A stretch of DNA of 8,401 bases from Candidatus Roizmanbacteria bacterium. Its GTDB lineage: Bacteria > Patescibacteriota > Microgenomatia > UBA1406 > GWC2-37-13. Both the position numbers and the translations under genes were made by a program. Shown here in pieces: positions 1 through 8,200 of this stretch (its first letter is position 1; each line of letters opens with the position of its first letter). The notes under the pieces were generated by a model. That model was not told where the DNA came from. It saw only the letters and a list, made by a program, of their open reading frames with translations, and made no database searches. Where the stretch lies: contig JALWZV010000010.1 in assembly GCA_027002315.1 (NCBI GenBank), positions 1 through 8,401 of the forward strand. Reading direction: 5' to 3'.

Positions 1-37
1 TTTTATTTGTGTTTAGATGTTTAGTTCGCCTTAAGTT

Positions 38-95
38 AACCTTCAAGGTTTTCCCGTCTTCCGACAAGTCAGAACCCTCTTTAACCTTGAAGGTT
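38..95. repeat. Pair of 13-bp near-palindromes in inverted orientation, possible operator pair
   Basis: AACCTTCAAGGTT lies at 38-50 and AACCTTGAAGGTT at 83-95. Each is a dyad (AACCTT/AAGGTT) around one central base, and the two copies are exact reverse complements of each other, with centres 45 bp apart. Both are preceded by TT and followed by TT, so a 17-base element recurs with one change. The one-base centre makes either copy a poor RNA hairpin. The two copies could instead pair with each other in RNA around a 32-base loop. The dyad shape, repetition and position about 100-150 bases upstream of the first gene suit a pair of binding sites for a dimeric regulator, but no regulator is identified. 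The repeats are seen directly; the function is inferred. Confidence 0.55.
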
Positions 96-175
96 TTGAG
101 ATCCAACACGTCATCGCGATTATCCCCATGCTTTCAGTGTTTTGTCGAGGTTGTGTCGCGTGCAAGAAGCAAATT

Positions 176-184
176 TGTTATTAT
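176..184 (+). promoter_or_regulatory. Candidate extended -10 promoter for the small gene/PBP operon
   Basis: TGTTATTAT matches the extended -10 pattern TGnTATAAT at eight of nine fixed or consensus positions. No good -35 hexamer lies 16-18 bases upstream, which extended -10 promoters can tolerate. The expected transcription start, about 6-8 bases after the hexamer, falls at roughly 190-192, on the ATG at 191. If this promoter is used, the message would be leaderless or nearly so. This agrees with the lack of a Shine-Dalgarno sequence just before that ATG. AT-rich DNA throws up such motifs by chance, so confidence is moderate to low. Confidence 0.35.
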
Positions 185-190
185 AAAAGT

Positions 191-577
191 ATGAAGATTT
201 CTTCTTTGGATATAATTGAGTTTTTAGGGTTAGATAAGGATTTATCTGTGCAGGAAGTCGATAACTTACTAGATCTTCTGAGTCGTGAGATATGGTACAG
301 GATATTAAATGAAGAATTACTAAAGCTTTTGGGTGAGGAGGAGTTTAAAAAACTTAAGAAAAAGGTACAGAGTAACGATGTCTCAACTGTACTAAATACA
401 GTTAAGAGTGATTATAAAAACGTAAATATAGATAAAATCTTTGAACATGTTGCAGGTCAGGTCAAGAAAGAGTACGTTCTTGATTATCTGAAAAATAAAC
501 TTAAATCTCTAAAGAGCGAAGAGAGTAGAAAAGTTATAGAAAGTAAGCTCAAACAAGTTGAGAGTTTAGAGACATAA
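191..577 (+). CDS. Small Lys/Glu-rich helical protein, 128 aa, function unknown
   Basis: This encodes a 128-residue protein beginning MKISSLDIIEFLG. It has no signal peptide, membrane segment or cysteine, so it is probably cytoplasmic. The first 60 residues look like two or three amphipathic helices (LSVQEVDNLLDLL, then EIWYRILNEELLKLL and EEEFKKLKKK). The second half is again helical and charged, ending in a Lys/Glu-rich, possibly coiled-coil tail. The frame is also open from an ATG at 128, but the 21 extra residues are cysteine-rich and unlike the rest, and the region has a different base character, so the ATG at 191 is preferred. No Shine-Dalgarno sequence precedes 191, and an extended -10 motif sits just upstream. 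Only one base separates its TAA from the ATG of the PBP-like gene, so the two are almost certainly co-transcribed and perhaps translationally coupled. It recalls short helical proteins of unknown function (DUF5663-like) common in CPR bacteria, but that is only an impression. A role as partner or regulator of the PBP-like protein is inferred from position. Confidence 0.75.
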   Translation: MKISSLDIIEFLGLDKDLSVQEVDNLLDLLSREIWYRILNEELLKLLGEEEFKKLKKKVQSNDVSTVLNTVKSDYKNVNIDKIFEHVAGQVKKEYVLDYLKNKLKSLKSEESRKVIESKLKQVESLET

Positions 578-578
578 G

Positions 579-3500
579 ATGGTAGCAGAAGTAAGTTTAC
601 AAACTCCAGAAGCTTCTTTGGTACAGGATACATTGCCTACTCAGCCTAGCGCAGTAGAACATGTAGAGAGAGGGAAGAGAGCAGAGTTTAGAAATGAGGC
701 GCTAAACCAAAGATTTGATTTAGCTAGAGAAACACTGGGAAGAAAAGCTCAAGAGAGCGAGAGAGCTTTTGGCTCGTTTTTTCGAGTATCACACCTTTTG
801 AAAGCAGTACAAAAAGCCACAACATACGAAGAGGGTAGAAGCGTGTTAAAAGATGTTTCGCTTATGACTACCGGAGCCGCTACGTTAGTGGGATTAACTC
901 TTGCCGAAGAGGTTAGGTTATTAGATTATCTTTTAGAAGAATCTCCTAATAGGTTTTTACAATTTGGCGTGTTGGGAGCATGGAGTTTTTTAGGGTTAAC
1001 TAGGTTTAAACCTAGAGAAAATGTTGACTGGAGAGTTGCAGGAAAAATAGCCTTAAGAGGTGTCGGTTTGGGAGCAACTACTTTTGCCGTTGATCAGATT
1101 TTAAAACACACAGGTTTGCACTTATCTTCCGAGCACTTTGTTACAGTTCCTCTAGAGTACTCAGTTGCTAAGTTAGCCACCCGTTCTATAGCAAGCGTGC
1201 TTGGTATCAGCCAGACAGGAGACAGTTTAGTAAGACTTATCACGGGAAAAAGCCGAAGATCTCGCAAGTTAACAGAGCATATTTATAAATCTTTTATTAA
1301 TCCTGATGCTGAGATTAACGACCCTTTTGAGCAAAAATATACAGAGGAGGTTAGATTCATTGATGATTTGTTACAAGGAGATACTGGAGGTTTAAGATTT
1401 AATCCAGATGTGGCTGTTTCAGCTGCACAGCAGCTTAAAAGTCTGGAAGAATCTTTAATTGTTTCAATGATGATGAACCCTGTTCGTTACAAAGAAAGAT
1501 GGGTAAAGGATAAACAAGGTGAGATTGTGAAGATAGACAATCTTGAGGTGTTAGAGAAGGTTATGCAGGCTGAGGACAAATTGTTGGAACTATGTAATAT
1601 TGATTTTACGTCGAAGAAGATGCATGAAGCAAAAAACATTATCTTGGGGAAAAGAAAGTACAGATTTGAGATGTGGAAAAGGAGGTTTACAAATGGTTTA
1701 ATCTCAACAGGATTATATGGTTTGATTTATGCTCACTCTTTGGTAAATTTTGAGGCTTTGTTTGATAACTTAGCACACTCAAAGGTAGAAGCTTTAAGAA
1801 AAGTTTTTGGCTCTGATTTTGTACAAAGAGATTTACCGAACTCAGCGCAACATATAAAATTTTTAGGAAGAAAATATTTTAATGTCTTGTTTGGGAAGAG
1901 TATAGATGCAACTCCTCAAGAGGACTTATTGTCTAATATTCACCCAACGGAGAGAGTAGAGATAGTAAAACCAGAGGATACATTGGAACACTTGATGCAG
2001 GGAGATGTGCCCTTAGAAGATGCAGCAAAGTTGATGATTAAGTCTCCGGGCGGAGGATACGGGTTTCCACTAAAGATAGTTACGCCATCAGGAAAAGAAC
2101 TAATGAGCTACTCTGCAGCTTACATCTCAGAAAAACCGCCACCCGATGACGTTGTACAGATGGTTGAGATAACAGAAGGTAACATATACGACTCTCCTTT
2201 TAAATTTTTCAACAACCTGTTTGCAAGAAATATGTTTTATTTTGTGCGCAAACTTCCAATTCCCGGAATTCATAGAGATGTTGCTTACTCAGGAGCATCT
2301 GATCCTGCTATTCAGTTAGTTGAGGCTATAGCTAACTTTTATAACCAGCCTGTTTTAAACCCAGAGCATTACTCTCCCTTGCATGACCCATCTCGTTATA
2401 GCTTTGGATATTTACTCAAGTTAATCTCAGCCTCTTTTAGAGGAAAGGTTCCACATGAGTTAGATAGTTACTTTGATATGTCTAGATTAAGTGAGCCGCA
2501 TCAAGCAGCCACACCTTTGCACATAGAGGAGCTACCTAACAGTACCTTAAAGGACAGGTTTAATCGTGTTATAGATTTATTTTGCGGGAAGTTTGAGAGT
2601 TACTTAGCTGCTCAGCGTATTGCAGATATATATGGAGCTGATGAGGTTTTGAGAGTACATTCCGAGACGGTTCCAATGGGAGGAGTTGTATATGGTTTAC
2701 CTGCTGCCTCGAGGTTTTACTTTGGCGAAAATATAGAGAGTTTGCCTTTGTGGAAGAAAGCGTGGCTAGTAGGTTCTATACAAGCACCGTCTGTTTATTT
2801 ATCGGAAAATTATAAGGTTAAAGGTGCTCAAAGAGCTATGTATGTTTTGGAATCTTTAAAAGAAAGAGGAGTAATACAGAGCACTGACTATGTCGATGCT
2901 CACAAGCATTTAATGGCTGTTATCAGAGATCCACGCAATGTTCCAGTTTTTAATATGAATATCTCTAATCCACAAAACACATTCGATCCTGAAGTTATGT
3001 CCGAGGTTCCTCCTAACTGGCAAGAAAGAGTAAGTGAGTTGCTTAAGAGTTACCGGGAAAACGGACCATCTGGTCTTCCTAAAGGGGAGTATGTTTTTAC
3101 AGAAAACGGAATTGTGGTCAAGCTTGATGCGCCGGATCTTCCACAATTTGTTGATAATCCAAGACATCTTGAGAGGTTTGTAAATATGCATTACCTTCTT
3201 GTTAAAGATGAGATTCCACAACAACATTTATTATTAGAGGAGTTTCAGCCTTTAAACGTTGTTGATAAAGGAAAAAGAGATGTTGTGGAGTTAGGAGATA
3301 TGAGAGTTGATATACCTGAGTTAAACGGCCATCCAGCTATAGCCTTTGTTGTCTCAAATGGGGACGAGGTTGTGTCTGAGTTTGACCCAACAGGGGTGTT
3401 GGCAGAGTATCCAACGCCGCCTGGCTCAACAATAAAACCTTTTATGGCAACGTTTGTAGAATATTGGTACCAGCAACATGGTGAATTATTTGACATTATG

Positions 3501-5225
3501 TCTACCAAAATAGATGATGCTCCCTTTGATATTGAAAGAAATATGAGCGTGTTAAATGCAACCGAATCATTAAACTCTCGCTCCCCAGATAATCAACTCA
3601 CCTTAGCTGAGGCAATTGCCCACTCTGCAAACGTTCCTTTTATGAGAGAGTGGAGGAAGATTTTAGCACGAGATCCAGATGCGTTTTCCAAGATGCAGGA
3701 CTTTTTAAACAAAAATTTTGGAATTTACTTTACTGATATCTATGGTGAAGAGCTTACAAAACCAACTCCTTATGTGGCTATTGGAAGCGATGCATACATC
3801 CCAAGTTTAGAAAGATATGCTCAGGCTTATTCTTTAATAGCAGATCCTTCCAAGGTTCAGGATCCTGATGTTAGGGTTATTGTTGAAAAGGTTAATGGAG
3901 TATTGGGAGACTATCAGAAGAAACAGGTTAACCCGATGGGTGGTCACACTTGGGGGGAATTCCTTAGGTTTTTTGAAGGGATACATGCCAAAACAGGAAC
4001 AGTTCCTTTGTCTATGAAGCAAAATTTAAACTCTGATTTGCTGGCTGTGGGATGGAAAGATTCACACAAAGTTGTTATTGTAAGAATAAATAATGGAGAT
4101 AGTCCTGGTATTCACAGATTCGCATCCCAAAAAGCTTTACCTATTTTGCGTCATATTATTGATAAGTTAGACCCAGTTCAAATACCTAAAAAGTTGCCAG
4201 AGCCAGTAGATACAAATAATGTAGCTGAGTTTATAGGAAGTGTGATTTCTGAGCATGCAGCAAGTAATGGATTTGAGTCGTACTCTCCGGTCTTTGTTCC
4301 TCACGCAACTCATCTTTTGGACACGACAGGTCATGCTGTGATGGACATACCCGCAAGATCTGTGGTTGATTTTACTGGGAAGGTTGTTAGAGGAACTAAC
4401 GGGCATGATTTAGCTGAGGTTATTATTGGAACTCACCACGAGATGGTTTTAGGGGATCGTTATATGGAATCAATGAGAACTGTAAGTGGTTATGTGCCTG
4501 CTGATAGTATAAACAAAAATGTTATCCCACATTTAGTTAATCCAGAGCTTGATGAGATGTTATCTCATATTGGAAGCATGACAGGTGATTTACCAGGTAA
4601 ACCATTATTAGTAGTTTTGGATGGTAACGAGAAATCTCCGGCGTTGTATGCACTTTACCAGTCTTTAGCGAGAAGGAATATGTTTGCTGCGACTTACGAG
4701 GATTTTGGTACTGCTTTTAAAGAACTTGGTTTATCTAAAGATACTTCTAGACCAATTATTGTGGTGAATGGAGATATGCTGGATAAGTATTTACAATTAG
4801 GGAGAGAAGGGGATGTTGTAAAGATTCTTGAGTACGAAACAGAGCATATAAAACAGATGAAATTATTAAAAACGGCTCTTGGTGATAAGTTTTTAGACCA
4901 TATCTTTTGGAATGGGGATAAAGCGACTCACTCACAAAGATTGTTGGAGATTTTTGCTGATGGGTTAAATCGCTTTGACACAAATCAACAACATGATGCT
5001 GAGAGAGTTATCTCTGCACTGGAGTATCAATGGTGGGATGAGAGACCAGAAAAACCAGAACGCTTACTCAAGATGTACTCGCTTTATAGAGACTTGATGG
5101 CTCAGATCAACTCGGGACAGAGTATTGATCAAAAGAAGGCGAGAGAGCTGTTTAATATGCTAGACGAGTTCAACAAAACCCCTTTAACTGATTTAGAGAA
5201 GAAGATTTTGGGAATAAGTGAGTAA
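579..5225 (+). CDS. Giant divergent class A penicillin-binding protein: eroded GT51 plus intact transpeptidase
   Basis: This 1548-residue protein is about twice the usual class A PBP length. The transpeptidase domain (about residues 895-1190) has all three active-site motifs: STIK (nucleophile S950, K953) in a PPGSTIKPF context, SAN (S1016-N1018), and KTGT (K1138-T1141) followed by a D-x-L-A-V-G-W-like strand. Spacings are normal for PBPs that cross-link peptidoglycan outside the membrane. Upstream, residues about 505-755 resemble GT51 glycosyltransferase. ITEGNIY (E533) sits where the catalytic Glu motif EDxxF belongs, GASDPAIQL (572-580) stands for GGSTITQQL, E673 is near the RKxxE position, YGADEVL (685-691) matches the YSKDEIL helix, and YGLPAASRFYFG and QAPS (735-738) match the end of the family. 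Many usual residues are lost and about 70 residues are inserted, so polymerase activity is doubtful. WKRR followed by hydrophobic residues 370-391 is the likely membrane anchor, leaving about 365 residues on the cytoplasmic side, with weaker hydrophobic stretches at 95-108, 126-141 and 155-175. After the transpeptidase come a possible SH3-like segment (1235-1307) and an unrecognised alpha/beta-helical tail (1340-1548). The start ATG is one base after the previous stop and has no strong Shine-Dalgarno sequence, suggesting coupled translation. Confidence 0.88.
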   Translation: MVAEVSLQTPEASLVQDTLPTQPSAVEHVERGKRAEFRNEALNQRFDLARETLGRKAQESERAFGSFFRVSHLLKAVQKATTYEEGRSVLKDVSLMTTGAATLVGLTLAEEVRLLDYLLEESPNRFLQFGVLGAWSFLGLTRFKPRENVDWRVAGKIALRGVGLGATTFAVDQILKHTGLHLSSEHFVTVPLEYSVAKLATRSIASVLGISQTGDSLVRLITGKSRRSRKLTEHIYKSFINPDAEINDPFEQKYTEEVRFIDDLLQGDTGGLRFNPDVAVSAAQQLKSLEESLIVSMMMNPVRYKERWVKDKQGEIVKIDNLEVLEKVMQAEDKLLELCNIDFTSKKMHEAKNIILGKRKYRFEMWKRRFTNGLISTGLYGLIYAHSLVNFEALFDNLAHSKVEALRKVFGSDFVQRDLPNSAQHIKFLGRKYFNVLFGKSIDATPQEDLLSNIHPTERVEIVKPEDTLEHLMQGDVPLEDAAKLMIKSPGGGYGFPLKIVTPSGKELMSYSAAYISEKPPPDDVVQMVEITEGNIYDSPFKFFNNLFARNMFYFVRKLPIPGIHRDVAYSGASDPAIQLVEAIANFYNQPVLNPEHYSPLHDPSRYSFGYLLKLISASFRGKVPHELDSYFDMSRLSEPHQAATPLHIEELPNSTLKDRFNRVIDLFCGKFESYLAAQRIADIYGADEVLRVHSETVPMGGVVYGLPAASRFYFGENIESLPLWKKAWLVGSIQAPSVYLSENYKVKGAQRAMYVLESLKERGVIQSTDYVDAHKHLMAVIRDPRNVPVFNMNISNPQNTFDPEVMSEVPPNWQERVSELLKSYRENGPSGLPKGEYVFTENGIVVKLDAPDLPQFVDNPRHLERFVNMHYLLVKDEIPQQHLLLEEFQPLNVVDKGKRDVVELGDMRVDIPELNGHPAIAFVVSNGDEVVSEFDPTGVLAEYPTPPGSTIKPFMATFVEYWYQQHGELFDIMSTKIDDAPFDIERNMSVLNATESLNSRSPDNQLTLAEAIAHSANVPFMREWRKILARDPDAFSKMQDFLNKNFGIYFTDIYGEELTKPTPYVAIGSDAYIPSLERYAQAYSLIADPSKVQDPDVRVIVEKVNGVLGDYQKKQVNPMGGHTWGEFLRFFEGIHAKTGTVPLSMKQNLNSDLLAVGWKDSHKVVIVRINNGDSPGIHRFASQKALPILRHIIDKLDPVQIPKKLPEPVDTNNVAEFIGSVISEHAASNGFESYSPVFVPHATHLLDTTGHAVMDIPARSVVDFTGKVVRGTNGHDLAEVIIGTHHEMVLGDRYMESMRTVSGYVPADSINKNVIPHLVNPELDEMLSHIGSMTGDLPGKPLLVVLDGNEKSPALYALYQSLARRNMFAATYEDFGTAFKELGLSKDTSRPIIVVNGDMLDKYLQLGREGDVVKILEYETEHIKQMKLLKTALGDKFLDHIFWNGDKATHSQRLLEIFADGLNRFDTNQQHDAERVISALEYQWWDERPEKPERLLKMYSLYRDLMAQINSGQSIDQKKARELFNMLDEFNKTPLTDLEKKILGISE

Positions 5226-5275
5226 GATTTATTCAGTTTTAATCTCAAATTTTTATACCACTTACACTCTTTATT

Positions 5276-8200
5276 TTACTTTATTTTACCATAACTCCAG
5301 ACTTTCTCAGCATTATCAACGCTCACAAGGGTTTGCATTCCACCAACTACCTTTTCGAACTCAACAACAGGGCTTCCAGCATTTTTATCTTTTTTATTTT
5401 CAACTAACGTCAAGCCAAGACTACGTCCATGTAATTCCCTTTCTAGCTTCTTGTGGAGATCTTGATCATGTTTTATATTATCTCCAACGATTACTAACTG
5501 ACCATTTCTATACAGTAGTTCTATATTAACTGTACTTTCGGTTAATAACTTGATTAGAACTTTTTCTGCTGATTCGCTCATTCCAACAATATTTCGGTCT
5601 TTAATAAACCAATCTATCGATGTTTTAAGGTCTTTTTCTACTGTGGATAGTGATTTTCGTCTTCTAGTAAAAGTAATCTTTGTGGGTTTAACTAAAAGCA
5701 TAAACCTCACATCATCACCCAATCCAAACTTCTCTCTTATATACCCAACCTCATCTTCATTTACAGCATTACCTTGTTCGTTTATCCTGTATGCTCCTCT
5801 TAATCTAACCTCTTTTCTTATCTTTCCATCTTCTCCAGTAACCTTAACCTGTTCTATAAATGCTATAGCTTCTTCATCATTACCATTTTTTACTCTTACA
5901 ACCAACATATTTCTTATCTTTCCATCTTCACCTTGTATCCTTACTGCTTTATACTCACCAGCAGAGGAGGGGATAGAGATAGCTCCTTCAATACTTTCAA
6001 ACTCTTGTTCCTCTACCTCTACTAATCTTTCAACAGCTGTTTGTTCTGTAAGGGTAAATAATTCTTCTTTATTCTCTATATTATTATCACCTACTCCTTG
6101 ATTAAGAATAATGAGTGGTTTATATTTTTCCAATCCTGTGATATTTTCAATAGCACCACCAGTGACTAGTCCTTGAGCATACTTTGTTAAGATATTGATT
6201 TGAGTACCTGTTTCATCTCCTTCTATAGTCAAAGGAGTATATTGATTAATGTTCAAATGATATTTAATTGATACTAATACGTCTTCTACAATTCCCTTTA
6301 TCTGTGAGTAGTCAGATACAGAAACGTTAGCCGCATTTCTTATTTCTCCTGCTTGTGAGGAGTTGTTTAAATGCACTTCACCTACTTCTCTTATTTCTCC
6401 TGCTTGTGAGGAGTTGTTTAAATGCACTTCACCTACTTCTCTTATTTCTCCTGCTTGTGAGGAATCATATAAAACCACTGCTCTGTTTATTTCTTTTATT
6501 CTTTCTATTTTACCTTTTCCATGAGTACGTACTTCGTCAGCATTTTCGACACTTACAACTGTTTGTTTTTTGCCATTTGAATCAAATACCTCTTTGAATG
6601 CAATGGTGGGATCTTGAGTTTTTTCACCTGTTTGTTTTTTAATAACCGTAAAACCAATATTAATATTAGATTTTTGGAAGGCATCTATAAATACACGTCC
6701 ATAATATGTTAAATTGTCATAACCATTTGTTGTAACAACCACCAACTGGTTATCTTTATACATTACAGATATCTCATCTTTCTCATTGAACGTTCTTAAT
6801 CCTTCAATCACTCCTGCTACTTTTTCTTTATCAACACCATGTTGTTCTAGATAGTTTTCTACTACAGAAGCTTTATCCTCTGTAAACTCTCCTGCCTTAA
6901 ATATTATCTCTGCATCTACTCCTGTTGTTTGAACAATCTCTGGAGCTTCTTCTTCAACAACCTCTTTTTCTTGAAGGGGAAGCAGGGAAGAGAAGGCGTT
7001 GTTTTCAATTTGTTCTTGTGTAAACTCAAGATCTGTTTTTGCCTGTAGTCTTTCAACAAGGTTATCCATATCATTAGACCTTCTTCCATCAATAAGTACT
7101 AGTGTATCTTGATTATCTTCACCTTTGACAACCTCAAACACTCCATAAGCTTTTTCATTATCTTTGTTTCTTGCCTCAACCACCACAAACTTTTTACCAC
7201 CAACCTCAATTCTTCCTGCATCTCTGGTATTTTCTATTGTTACTTCTTTGCCAAAGGAGTAGATTTGGGAGCTGGAAGCAGGTTCAAATTCAAAACCTCG
7301 TTGTCTATTTTCAAGATTAACTGATATTTTGTCTAAATCGCTTACAAAACACACAACATCGGGACCTACTACATTTAACTTTGCTTTATCTGTTTGCTCA
7401 ACTGCATAAATTGTGCTTTGTTGGTATGCTTTTACTGAGGTTGTTTCTTTTGATTGAGTCATCACGGTTAATGTAGCTGTTTCTTTGACGGTTGCGTTGG
7501 CGTCATTGGACACTTCTTTAATAACTGCTACAGAATTACCGCTAGCATTAACCTGTAAATACCTATGGTTTTCAATAAATGCTCTTGATTGTCCTTCTAC
7601 TTCTATATTTGCCTCATTATTATGAACATAAATCTTTCCCTTATCTTTTCCTATGACTTTACCTATGACTGTAGTTTTACCATTAATTGTTTCATTATGT
7701 TCAATGTGTACTGTAGCATTGTTTGTAGCTTGCACAGTTCCTATGTTATCGGTTATATTAACAGTTCCTGCACTAGCTGCGATTTCCCCCTTATTGGTCT
7801 CTACCTGTACCTCTAAGTCTTTCTCACATCTTAGTACACCCTCTACTGTTTCAACTTCTGTGTTTTTATTTACAGTAACTATTTCATTTTCTGCTATTGT
7901 CTTTCTATCTTGTGTAGCAACTGGAACTGTTTCTTCAGCAGGGGATAAGCCTGATAGATCAACAGCGTTCTCAAAGATATCTTCTATTGAGAGGTTATTT
8001 TCTCCAAGTCCAAGTCTGGTGTTTAAGTTTTGTATAAACTGTGTTTTAGTTTTATCTTGTTTTACATCTTGTTCTTCAACGGCTCCAATCAATACTAATC
8101 TATCTTTACCATCCTCTGCCTTTACTACCTCAAACACAGAATAAACAGGACTATTGTTATCTTTCTTGTTATACCCTTTAACCACAGCAAATCTTCTTTC

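Noticed and set aside
98..165. Slightly more GC-rich stretch, considered as a tRNA or small RNA
   Set aside because: No T-loop consensus, acceptor stem or clover-leaf pairing could be found on either strand.
128..190. In-frame upstream ATG extending the small protein by 21 residues
   Set aside because: The extra residues contain four cysteines and no resemblance in composition to the rest; the ATG at 191 fits the protein and the promoter motif better.
9..194. 61-residue open frame on the plus strand
   Set aside because: It covers the inverted-repeat region, overlaps the preferred start of the next gene, and its only pattern (LTFKV/LTLKV) comes from the DNA repeats.
5212..5268. Possible terminator between the convergent genes
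   Set aside because: Candidate stems (GAATAA/TTATTC at 5212-5234, or AGTG..TAAG with CTTACACT at 5217-5268) are AT-rich or have a loop of over 30 bases; T-rich sequence follows but no strong hairpin exists.
5550..6101. 183-residue open frame on the plus strand opposite the repeat protein
   Set aside because: It is Ser/Leu/Phe/Thr-rich as expected for the complement of a Lys/Glu/Val/Asn-rich gene and has no domain or ribosome site.
6339..6463. CRISPR-like array
   Set aside because: The 51-bp units are contiguous with no spacers and lie in frame within a protein gene.
6355..6597. Leucine-rich 80-residue frame with a repeated SCLNALHLLLLFLLLV unit, resembling a membrane peptide
   Set aside because: It is the antisense reading of the 51-bp coding repeat; the hydrophobicity is a by-product of Glu/Lys/Asn codons on the other strand.
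7653..8144. 163-residue open frame on the plus strand
   Set aside because: Antisense shadow of the solenoid and module A region, Ser/Thr/Val-rich with no start signal.
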